Notes under the pieces: generated by a model | Databases searched by the model: none | The model's input: the letters and a program-made list of their open reading frames with translations, nothing else | What the model was told of the DNA's origin: nothing | Assembly: GCA_028865095.1 (NCBI GenBank) | Contig: JAGWLA010000001.1 | Location: 201,806 to 236,652 of the forward strand | Origin: Patescibacteria group bacterium | GTDB lineage: Bacteria > Patescibacteriota > Minisyncoccia > Phycocordibacterales > PALSA-1337 | Length of the DNA: 34,847 nucleotides | Reading direction: 5' to 3' | Shown: positions 1 to 6,129 of the stretch, piece after piece | Layout: every line of letters starts with the position of its first letter | Position numbering within the stretch: the first letter of the stretch is position 1 | Made by a program: the position numbers and the translations under genes

Positions 1-105
1 CCGGCCGGCGCGGCCGCCTATAACTTCCTGACGGACTTCATCCCTATCAGCGATGCCCTCCGAGCGGGGCTGGGGATCCGGAGCAAGCGGGTCCATATCC
101 CATGA
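1..105 (+). CDS. C-terminal end of an unidentified protein (partial)
   Basis: Frame 1 is open from the window edge for 34 codons to a TGA at 103-105, and the next gene's ATG (102-104) overlaps that stop as ATGA. The overlap is the same junction seen at 1239 and 2009, so this is very probably the 3' end of a gene co-transcribed with the M23-like gene. The residues end in RSKRVHIP. Nothing in this tail identifies a family. Confidence 0.5.
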   Translation, partial: PAGAAAYNFLTDFIPISDALRAGLGIRSKRVHIP

Positions 106-587
106 AGGCGTGGCCTGTACCCGATGCATATTCGAGGAAGATCCCGTCATGTCCGGATGCGGCTTTTGGATCTGTCCGTAGCTATAAGAAAGGCGCCGGG
201 AAGCACGCTGGGATCGATATCTATGCGCCGGTCGGCTCGAAAGTCCTCGCGATAGAGAGCGGCCGGGTCGTCCACGTCTCCGAATTCACCGGCGCTCCCT
301 GGAGCCCGCAATGGAGGAGAACATGGTATGTGATGATCGAACATAAAGACGGCAGAGTCTCGGCATATGGCGAGCTTCGGAAGCCGAGGTTGAGGAATGG
401 GCGGGAGATAAAGCTTGGACAGATCGTCGGGTATACAGCAAAAGTCATCTTCGGGCCGATGGATATCGATTCGAGCATGCTCCACTTCGAGCTCCATCGG
501 AAAGGATCCAGACTGTCGCAGGACTGGATTGGCAAAAGACCCGAGAGATTCATCGACCCGACGAGGTATTTGAGATCCATCGGTTGA
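102..587 (+). CDS. M23 (LytM-fold) peptidase-like protein, catalytic histidines missing
   Basis: A 161-residue protein that is essentially one LytM/M23 domain. Zinc-ligand motifs are visible: HAGID (H35, D39) and the histidine of MLHFE (H128). M23 enzymes normally have a second catalytic His two residues before the last ligand (HLHFE) and another in a YxHL motif. Here these are M126 and E91 (YGEL). The fold and metal site look kept but peptidoglycan hydrolysis is doubtful, so it may be a binding or scaffold version. There is no signal peptide or membrane segment in this frame. It starts on the ATGA overlap with the upstream gene, which suggests translational coupling. Family assignment is good; activity is uncertain. 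Confidence 0.75.
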   Translation: MKAWPVPDAYSRKIPSCPDAAFGSVRSYKKGAGKHAGIDIYAPVGSKVLAIESGRVVHVSEFTGAPWSPQWRRTWYVMIEHKDGRVSAYGELRKPRLRNGREIKLGQIVGYTAKVIFGPMDIDSSMLHFELHRKGSRLSQDWIGKRPERFIDPTRYLRSIG

Positions 588-606
588 TATCGACGGGCCC
601 TTTTCC

Positions 607-615
607 TGGTATAAT
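607..615 (+). promoter_or_regulatory. Extended -10 box TGGTATAAT for the gene at 625
   Basis: TGGTATAAT ends 9 bases before ATG 625 and only 3 before ATG 619. A start site about 7 bases past the box lies at or beyond 619, so 625 is the more plausible start and the mRNA would be leaderless or nearly so. Confidence 0.6.
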
Positions 616-624
616 CCAATGGTT

Positions 625-1242
625 ATGACCCATCCCCGCTCGCGGCTGAACGCCCTCTATAAGCTGCTCATCTCCTCCTTCACGACCTCGACGTTCGCCG
701 AGAGCATCATCCTGCCGATATATGCCATCTTCGTCCAGAAGGTGGGCGGCAGCATCCTCGACGCAGGCATCGCCTATGGCCTGTTCCTCATCACCGAAGC
801 GGCCTTCACCATGGTCGTGCACCGCTATAAGTGGGACGCGAACCAGCGCATAGGGCTCATGGTCGGCGGGTGGCTGATCTGGCTCGGCGGCGTCTTCACC
901 TATCTCTTGATCTCCGACATATGGATGCTCTTCGTCTGCCAGGTGCTCATGGCCATCGGCAATGCGGTGGCCGACCCCGTCATCGACGAAGAGCTGGCGG
1001 CGCACACGGATATGGGCCTCGAAGAATTCGAGTGGGGGATATTCGAGGGCAGCAAAGCCTTCAGCGACGGCGCCGCGGCCATCGTCGGCGCGGCCATAGC
1101 CGCCTATCTCGGCTTCGGCGTCCTCATCTGGTTCATGGTCGCGGTGGCCACTGCATCCTTCCTGATGATACTGGTCTATGTGATGAAGCTGCGTAAGATG
1201 AGGCCGGAGATGTCCGCAGCATCGGCAGTGATTGATCGATGA
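625..1242 (+). CDS. Half-size MFS-type membrane protein (6 TM)
   Basis: A 205-residue protein with about six hydrophobic segments, matching one six-helix half of a Major Facilitator Superfamily carrier (full carriers have 12). It is similar in layout to the half-size protein at 2887: both have VGGS-[IV]-LD after helix 1 and a helix-4 segment with ADP. The motif A loop (HRYKWDANQR) is degenerate. The start at 625 is chosen from the promoter position; ATG 619 would add two residues. The stop overlaps the next start by four bases (ATGA), so it heads a three-gene operon. It may act as a dimer or pair with another half. Substrate unknown. Confidence 0.7.
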   Translation: MTHPRSRLNALYKLLISSFTTSTFAESIILPIYAIFVQKVGGSILDAGIAYGLFLITEAAFTMVVHRYKWDANQRIGLMVGGWLIWLGGVFTYLLISDIWMLFVCQVLMAIGNAVADPVIDEELAAHTDMGLEEFEWGIFEGSKAFSDGAAAIVGAAIAAYLGFGVLIWFMVAVATASFLMILVYVMKLRKMRPEMSAASAVIDR

Positions 1243-2012
1243 CGAAGACGGCAGACACCGTCGTGCTGGTCCTCTTGCCGTTATCGGCTGCTGCCGCGAC
1301 GATCGCTTATGGAGCCGATAAATTCATCGCCACGACCCTTTTCTTCGGCCTGCCTATCGCATATTTGACGATAAGAAGGCCCGGCATCTTCAGAAAAAGC
1401 CTCATATTCGCCTTCTTTTTCTCTCTGCCGCTCTCGATCTTCGTCGATACTCTGGCCGTCTATGACGGCGCCTGGTATGTCCCGCACAGCATAGCGCCGT
1501 TTCGTCTGTTCGGGGCAGCCACTCTCGAGATCTACTGGTTCGGTCTTCTATGGGTGCTGCTCGCAGTCTTGTTCTATGAGCATCTTTCGGGCCAGTCAAT
1601 CTCGAGGCCATTCTCCCCGGCATATCGCTGGCTTCTGGCGCTGTTCGCCCTCTTGGTCATAATAGTTCCGGTACTATATCTCATCGACGCGGCTCTTCTG
1701 GCCATCCCGTATTTCTATCTATGGATGTCTCTTGTATTCGTCATGCCGATGCTCGTCTGGTTCCTCGTGCGTTATCCTGCATTCTTGCCACGTTTCATCT
1801 CGGCGGGAGCCTATTTCTCTTTTCTCCTCCTTCTGTTCGAGCTCACGGCGCTTCATCAGGGACTGTGGACATTTCCAGGGAAGCACTTTATAGGATGGAT
1901 CGAGCTGTTCGGATATAGATTTCCTCTGGAAGAATTCGTGTTCTGGATCATCTTCGCCACGCCGTCTTTGTTGGCTTATTACGAATATTTCGCTGATGAT
2001 AGGAAATTATGA
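1239..2012 (+). CDS. Lycopene-cyclase-domain-like integral membrane protein
   Basis: A 257-residue, very hydrophobic protein with 7-8 membrane segments. Two tandem halves can be seen: one with DGAWYVP followed by a LEIYWF segment, the other with HQGLWTFP followed by PLEEFVFW. The W-x-x-P plus P-x-E-E-F-x-F pattern is the signature of heterodimer-type (CrtYc/CrtYd) carotenoid cyclases; only the second half keeps the acidic EE pair. No carotenoid synthesis gene is nearby, so the substrate is open. It overlaps the previous stop (ATGA at 1239) and the next start (2009). GC looks lower than in flanking genes. The fold call is reasonable; cyclase activity is unproven. Confidence 0.65.
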   Translation: MTKTADTVVLVLLPLSAAAATIAYGADKFIATTLFFGLPIAYLTIRRPGIFRKSLIFAFFFSLPLSIFVDTLAVYDGAWYVPHSIAPFRLFGAATLEIYWFGLLWVLLAVLFYEHLSGQSISRPFSPAYRWLLALFALLVIIVPVLYLIDAALLAIPYFYLWMSLVFVMPMLVWFLVRYPAFLPRFISAGAYFSFLLLLFELTALHQGLWTFPGKHFIGWIELFGYRFPLEEFVFWIIFATPSLLAYYEYFADDRKL

Positions 2013-2344
2013 GCTACTATTTTTTCTTCGCATTTCTGTCTACCGTCGTCCTGACCAGGATATTCTTATTCCTATTTCCGGTAAGCTCTCCGACAGTCCA
2101 CGATCTCCGTCTTCATCATTGGATGTATGGCGTTTTTGGCATCCTGATCGGGCTGGCCACGCATCAGCTGATGATATTCTCTATCAGTCTCGGCTTATTC
2201 GTAGATGAGCTGACCTACTTAATCATCGGCGGCACGTCGCACAGGGACAATTATTCGCCGATTTCGATCCTCGGGACGATCGCCTTCATCGTCGCAGTCT
2301 TCTTCTTGAGAGATTATCTTGTAGCGCCATTCACGCATCTATAA
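2009..2344 (+). CDS. Small integral membrane protein of unknown function
   Basis: A 111-residue protein with about four hydrophobic segments. Conserved-looking polar residues lie at membrane borders: an HHWMYG motif near the middle and a GLFVDELTYL motif after the next helix. These His and Asp/Glu residues could bind metal or form part of an active site, but I cannot name a family with confidence. It is the last gene of the 625-2344 operon, starting on ATGA with the cyclase-like gene, which suggests it works with that protein. The region is visibly richer in A/T than most of the window. Confidence 0.6.
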   Translation: MSYYFFFAFLSTVVLTRIFLFLFPVSSPTVHDLRLHHWMYGVFGILIGLATHQLMIFSISLGLFVDELTYLIIGGTSHRDNYSPISILGTIAFIVAVFFLRDYLVAPFTHL

Positions 2345-2350
2345 TGCCCC

Positions 2351-2356
2351 TATAAC
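2351..2356 (+). promoter_or_regulatory. -10 box TATAAC, leaderless start at 2363
   Basis: TATAAC is followed by exactly six bases and then ATG 2363, so the predicted transcript begins at the start codon. This favours ATG 2363 over an in-frame TTG at 2357. Confidence 0.6.
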
Positions 2357-2362
2357 TTGGCC

Positions 2363-2890
2363 ATGGACGCAGCAAATAAAAAAGCCCTGATCATCGTCGA
2401 CGTTCAGCCGTCATTCCTGGATGACAGGAATGGATATATAGTCGAGAATATACTCAAGCTTTTGAACGGCTCAAGATATGATCTTTATGTTGAGGCTACG
2501 TTCCATGCGGAGCGCGGCTCTTTATGGGACAAGCAGCAAGGCTGGATATGCCCGGAAGAGGGGGATGGGACTGAAACGGTCGGAAGGCTCTCCGAAGCCT
2601 TGAGGCCGCTCGACCCTATAAAAGTGCGCAAGGAGACGAAGTCCGTCTTCAGGGGAGACAGAGACCTTTCGAAGATATTCGCAGACAAAGGCGTCGGCGA
2701 AGTCCACGTGGTCGGATTGGACACGAATGACTGCGTCCTCGCCACGGCATATGAATCGTTCGACCTCGGATTCATCACCTATGTCATAGCGGAGTGCTGC
2801 CAGTCCTCTTCTTCCGATCGGCTGCATGCATATGCGATCGAATTGCTGGATGCGCAAGACATGATCTGCTGGTATAATCACCCATCATGA
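2363..2890 (+). CDS. Isochorismatase-family cysteine hydrolase (nicotinamidase-like)
   Basis: A 175-residue single-domain protein of the isochorismatase/nicotinamidase superfamily. The catalytic triad can be read: Asp13 in IIVDVQPSF, Lys in VRKETKSVF, and the nucleophilic Cys in GLDTNDCVLATA. The middle has a metal-site-like stretch (ATFHAERGS) where nicotinamidases carry Asp/His ligands. Hydrolysis of nicotinamide or another amide is possible; the substrate cannot be told from the sequence. The start is set by the TATAAC box six bases upstream. The 3' end overlaps the start of the next gene by four bases and contains that gene's own -10 box. Confidence 0.85.
   Translation: MDAANKKALIIVDVQPSFLDDRNGYIVENILKLLNGSRYDLYVEATFHAERGSLWDKQQGWICPEEGDGTETVGRLSEALRPLDPIKVRKETKSVFRGDRDLSKIFADKGVGEVHVVGLDTNDCVLATAYESFDLGFITYVIAECCQSSSSDRLHAYAIELLDAQDMICWYNHPS
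2870..2878 (+). promoter_or_regulatory. Extended -10 box TGGTATAAT for the gene at 2887
   Basis: The box lies inside the last codons of the hydrolase gene and ends eight bases before ATG 2887, predicting an mRNA with at most a one- or two-base leader. Confidence 0.65.
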
Positions 2891-3435
2891 AGCCCCAGGA
2901 AAGGATACTCCTCATCGGCGCCGGATTCTGGTGGCTCGGCGAAGGCCTGTTCGGACCATTGTTCGCTGTTTTCGCGGGAAAGGTCGGCGGCAGCGTCCTC
3001 GACATCGCATGGGCATGGGCCATATATCTGCTCGTCACGGGCGGGCTCGAAGTCTTCATCGGCCGCATATCTGACAAGATCGGCCACGCCAAATTGATGG
3101 TGGCCGGCTATGCCTTGAACGCCGTATTCACCTTCGGCTATCTTTTCGTGCATGATCCCGCGGGCCTGTTCATCGTCCAGGCGGGCCTCGGCGTGGCGCT
3201 CGCATTGGCCGACCCGACCTGGGACGCCCTCTATGCGAAGCATGAGGACCGACGCAGCGCAGGCAGGATATGGGGGCTCGAGCACGGGACGGAAGAGCTG
3301 ATAACCGGGGCGTCCATATTCATCGGCGGCTTCATCGTCAGCTACTTCTCGTTCACGACGCTGTTCGCGATCATGGGCGTCATCCAGGTCGTCGGCGCGC
3401 TGTACCAGGCGAAGATACTCTATTTCGACCGCTGA
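2887..3435 (+). CDS. Half-size MFS-type membrane protein (6 TM)
   Basis: A 182-residue protein with six predicted helices and then a stop. It corresponds to the N-terminal half of an MFS carrier: the loop after helix 2 reads GRISDKIGHAK, a good motif A, and helix 4 carries ALADPTWDALY. No second half follows in any frame before the next gene, so the short form looks genuine. It is a relative of the half-size protein at 625 and precedes a full-length MFS gene at 3508. A homodimer, or a heterodimer with the 625 product (which lacks a good motif A), is a reasonable guess. Substrate unknown. Confidence 0.75.
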   Translation: MKPQERILLIGAGFWWLGEGLFGPLFAVFAGKVGGSVLDIAWAWAIYLLVTGGLEVFIGRISDKIGHAKLMVAGYALNAVFTFGYLFVHDPAGLFIVQAGLGVALALADPTWDALYAKHEDRRSAGRIWGLEHGTEELITGASIFIGGFIVSYFSFTTLFAIMGVIQVVGALYQAKILYFDR

Positions 3436-3507
3436 CGCTTCCGGCCTATGCATTTCTTCCATCATCGGCGCAGGCATACGCACTGGCGGCGGAGGCATGA
3501 AGAAGGG

Positions 3508-4692
3508 ATGCCTTCCGGGGTGAAGATCCTGGCCTGGGCCCGGGCGGTCCGCTGGATCGGCTGGGGCTTCGGCGAGGCCCTCATCCCGGTGTTCATCCTG
3601 ATGTTCTCGAACACGTTCGCCGAGATGGGGCTTCTGGCATCGACCGTCGACATCGCTTCGCTCGTCAGCTTGCCGATCATCGGGATGTGGGCCGACCGCG
3701 TGCCGGCGCGGAAGCTGATCCTATGGTCGTTGGCGCTCTACCCGCTGGTCGGCGTCAGCTACTATCTGGCGGGAGTCTGGGGCATGGCGATATTCATCGT
3801 GGCGGCCCGCGCGGCGAACGGCGTCACATGGGAACTGGAGAATGTCGGCATCGAGACGTATTACCGGAGGGCGGTCGACCATGAACGGGTCGCGACCTCC
3901 TTCGGCTACGTCGAGACGTGGTCGCATATCGCCTGGATAACGGCCGCCCTCGGCGGCATCGTCCTCTTGCGGTTCGTCTCCATACCGTTCCTGCTCCTGC
4001 TCATCGCCCCGTTCGCCGCCATCGCCTACTTCATGGTGCTGAAGGCGCCCAAGGATCCTGTGGAAGGCGAAGGCCGCGGAAGGACGCCCTCGCTGCTCGG
4101 CTCTTACGGGAAGGCTCTGGGAGAATTGCGCACCTGGGGCGGCCATCTCTGGCTTCTGGGAGGGATGGTCATGTTCTCGTCGGTGGTGAGCAGCCTCATG
4201 TATCTCTTCGTGCCCATCGACGCCTATATAAACGGGGCGGACCTGCCGATGGTGGTGCTCGTCACGGTGTTCGGCTCGCTTCCGGCCCTCTTCGCCTACC
4301 AGCTGGGGAAGATCGCCGACGCCGGCGACAAGTATAAAGTGATCTCGTTCAGCCTTTTGGCGTCCGCGGCCGTGGCGGTCGGCCTCATCATATTCCCGTC
4401 GTATTGGTTCAAGCTCATCGCCATGTTCCTGATGGGCATCGTCCTTGAGCTCCTGTATGTCGCCCAGGGAAGCCTGGTCACCACGCTCGGCCCTGAAGAG
4501 CGCTACGGCGAGCGGGGCAGCGCCTTCGAGAGCATCACGGTCCTGGGAGACCTCTCCGCGCCTCTCCTCATCGGCGTCGCTTTCGATGCCGTCGGGTTCG
4601 GCACGACCCTGCTCTCCATCGCCCTTATAGCAGTCATATTTGGCCTCGTATACAGGCGGCTGGCGGCCCCGTCTTCACGGCAGGGCCGATAG
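3508..4692 (+). CDS. MFS transporter, full length (about 12 TM)
   Basis: A 394-residue major facilitator with two six-helix halves joined by a loop around residues 195-215 (KAPKDPVEGEGRGR). Motif A-like GMWADRVPARK follows helix 2, and a weaker copy (LGKIADAGDKYK) follows helix 8. ATG 3508 is chosen because it leaves a short N-terminus before helix 1, as in the two half-size relatives. An upstream in-frame ATG at 3448 would add a His/Arg-rich tail of about 20 residues that looks non-native. A GGAGG lies at 3491-3495, 12 bases before 3508. It probably belongs to the same unit as the gene ending at 3435. Substrate unknown, efflux likely. Confidence 0.8.
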   Translation: MPSGVKILAWARAVRWIGWGFGEALIPVFILMFSNTFAEMGLLASTVDIASLVSLPIIGMWADRVPARKLILWSLALYPLVGVSYYLAGVWGMAIFIVAARAANGVTWELENVGIETYYRRAVDHERVATSFGYVETWSHIAWITAALGGIVLLRFVSIPFLLLLIAPFAAIAYFMVLKAPKDPVEGEGRGRTPSLLGSYGKALGELRTWGGHLWLLGGMVMFSSVVSSLMYLFVPIDAYINGADLPMVVLVTVFGSLPALFAYQLGKIADAGDKYKVISFSLLASAAVAVGLIIFPSYWFKLIAMFLMGIVLELLYVAQGSLVTTLGPEERYGERGSAFESITVLGDLSAPLLIGVAFDAVGFGTTLLSIALIAVIFGLVYRRLAAPSSRQGR

Positions 4693-4694
4693 TC

Positions 4695-4732
4695 TGGTAT
4701 ACTGCCCCCGCATTACCAAGGGTTGATATAAC
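4695..4732 (+). promoter_or_regulatory. Two -10-like boxes upstream of the DoxX-like gene
   Basis: TGGTATACT at 4695-4703 and TATAAC at 4727-4732 precede ATG 4747. They would give leaders of about 37 and 7 bases. This is one of the few first genes here where no box sits at the leaderless distance. Confidence 0.4.
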
Positions 4733-4746
4733 ATCCACACACTGAT

Positions 4747-5136
4747 ATGACGATAGCTTTTCTGATAGGACGCATCATCTTCGGCCTTTATTGGCTGGAA
4801 GTCGCGTACGGGCACCTCTTCAAGTCGGCGGGCCTGATCGGCTATGCCCAGTCCAAGGGGGTCAAGAGCCCTAAGCTGGCCGTGTTCGGCTCCGGCGTGC
4901 TGGCCCTCATCGGCGGCGCGACCATGATCCTGGGCACGTACCCGGGCGTCGGCGTCATCGCCATCGTCCTCTTCCTGCTCGGCGTCTCTTTCCGGATCCA
5001 TCCGTACTGGAAGACGGCCGATCCCATGGCCAAGATGGGCGAGAGGATCAACTTCAACAAGAATATGGCCATCCTCGCTGCGGCTCTCATGTTCCTGGCC
5101 ATCGCTATGCCGTGGCCGTATTCGCTCGGCTGGTAA
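4747..5136 (+). CDS. DoxX-family small membrane protein
   Basis: A 129-residue, four-helix membrane protein of the DoxX/DoxD type. It starts with a helix bearing GLYWLEVAYGHLFKSAGLIG, then a helix-break segment QSKGVKSPKLAVFGSG, and a third region FRIHPYWKTADPMAKM. DoxX proteins are found with quinone or sulfur oxidation and oxidative-stress systems, but most have no proven reaction. It is one of four DoxX-type proteins in the window. It is probably monocistronic, ending just before the nested-hairpin element that fills the gap to the convergent DUF3298-like gene. Confidence 0.75.
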   Translation: MTIAFLIGRIIFGLYWLEVAYGHLFKSAGLIGYAQSKGVKSPKLAVFGSGVLALIGGATMILGTYPGVGVIAIVLFLLGVSFRIHPYWKTADPMAKMGERINFNKNMAILAAALMFLAIAMPWPYSLGW

Positions 5137-5141
5137 CGATA

Positions 5142-5276
5142 GCGCGCGAGGAAAGGAGACATGCTCTGAGATACACGGAAAGCCCCCTGCAGGGGGCTTT
5201 CCTAGTCCTCGGCGTCCTTCTGCTGAAGGCCGCCTCCGGAGGTATCTCAAAGCATGTCTCCTCTCCTCGCTTGCGC
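5142..5276. repeat. Nested inverted-repeat element (outer stem around two hairpins)
   Basis: Arms 5142-5174 and 5242-5276 pair over 33 positions with two A-C mismatches and a two-base bulge (TT at 5271-5272). Inside are hairpin A at 5177-5202, an 11-bp perfect stem with loop TGCA, and hairpin B at 5211-5234, a 10-position stem with one mismatch and loop TGCT. It fills nearly all of the 146 bp between two convergent genes. Hairpin A with its A-rich 5' side and T-rich 3' side could terminate transcription both ways. The outer stem goes well beyond what a terminator needs. Confidence 0.8.
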
Positions 5277-5282
5277 GCTCCG

Positions 5283-6050
5283 TCACTTGATCGAGCTTCT
5301 CGATATGGTCACATGCTGCTCGCCGAACGAGCCTGGAGCCACCGCGTACTTGGGGAAATAGATCGTGACAACGTCGTCGGTGAAAGTGAAATACCGGAAA
5401 TTGGCCGGATCGGGCGCCGTGCCGGCTTCGATCATGGAAACGGGGGCGTAGCCTGCCGACGCTTGGTCGAGGCTGCCGGTCAGCTGCTGCCGGGAGAGGG
5501 CCGATATCTGGGCGAGATAATCCGGCACGCCAGGGAAGAGGTCGCCCAGAGATAAGGAGCGCTTCGCGGAGGCGTCATAGGCGAACGTCTGGACCTCCTG
5601 ATTCTCGTTAGCGCCGCCGGTATAGGAGTCATACCGCTCGATGAAGCTCACATAGCGCCCGCCGATCTGCGCCGGCTGCCATGAGGCGATGAAGGAATAA
5701 TCCGAAGGGCTCAGTGCCGCAGACGGCCCCCCGGTCGCTTCGCGGGCGATCTCCGTCTCGGCGGAAGCCGTGCGGAAGCTCGCGAGCCGGCTCAGCGTCG
5801 CCGAGGCGATGGCGTCATTCAGGGCTCTGGGCAATGAGGGGAATTGGGGATATTCGACGGAGACTGACGGCGACGTCGAGGCGTCTTCCTTCATGGAGAC
5901 GATGTCGAGGGGCGTGACGGAAGCCCCTGCCGGCATGTCTTCGGGCGCCACGGCGGCGCCCCAGAGATGCCGGGACGCCAAGAACCCGCCGAGCGCGCCC
6001 GCGACGGCGAACAGCGCTGCGATGAGGACCGTAGCAGGCTTGCTTATCAT
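5283..6050 (-). CDS. Membrane-anchored DUF3298-like extracytoplasmic protein
   Basis: A 255-residue protein with one N-terminal membrane segment (residues 7-27) and an outside domain. The C-terminal half has DUF3298/RsiV-like features: SFIERYDSYTGGANENQEV, a SLSLGDLFPG segment, and near the end FTFTDDVVTIYFPKYAVAPG. In other bacteria this domain occurs in the anti-sigma factor RsiV, which binds lysozyme, and in PdaC-type deacetylases, but no catalytic domain is present here. Binding of a cell-wall ligand is a guess. It is divergent from the P-type ATPase gene with only 16 bases between the nearest possible start codons, and TAGAAT lies six bases before its ATG. Confidence 0.7.
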   Translation of the reverse strand: MISKPATVLIAALFAVAGALGGFLASRHLWGAAVAPEDMPAGASVTPLDIVSMKEDASTSPSVSVEYPQFPSLPRALNDAIASATLSRLASFRTASAETEIAREATGGPSAALSPSDYSFIASWQPAQIGGRYVSFIERYDSYTGGANENQEVQTFAYDASAKRSLSLGDLFPGVPDYLAQISALSRQQLTGSLDQASAGYAPVSMIEAGTAPDPANFRYFTFTDDVVTIYFPKYAVAPGSFGEQHVTISRSSIK

Positions 6051-6055
6051 GCCCC

Positions 6056-6062
6056 TATTCTA
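6056..6062. promoter_or_regulatory. Overlapping divergent -10 boxes
   Basis: On the minus strand TAGAAT (6062 to 6057) sits six bases before ATG 6050. On the plus strand TATTCT (6056-6061) sits five bases before an ATG at 6067 that is in frame with the ATPase. The two boxes overlap almost completely. Confidence 0.5.
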
Positions 6063-6115
6063 CACCATGCGGGCGCTGCAGTCCCGCGGCCCTTTCAACG
6101 AGGGGCTCGATGGCA

Positions 6116-6121
6116 TACAAT
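6116..6121 (+). promoter_or_regulatory. -10 box TACAAT before the ATPase start at 6130
   Basis: TACAAT ends eight bases before ATG 6130. It competes with the TATTCT/ATG 6067 arrangement as the real start of the ATPase gene. Confidence 0.45.
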
Positions 6122-6129
6122 GGGAGCAT

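Noticed and set aside
5142-5276. Integron attC site or CRISPR-like repeat
   Set aside because: No GTTRRRY/RYYYAAC core sites, no integrase, and no repeat-spacer periodicity; the structure is one nested inverted repeat.
5770-6129. Longer N-terminus of the P-type ATPase, back to 5770
   Set aside because: It reads through the divergent DUF3298-like gene and its promoter; family N-terminal homology begins after 6130.
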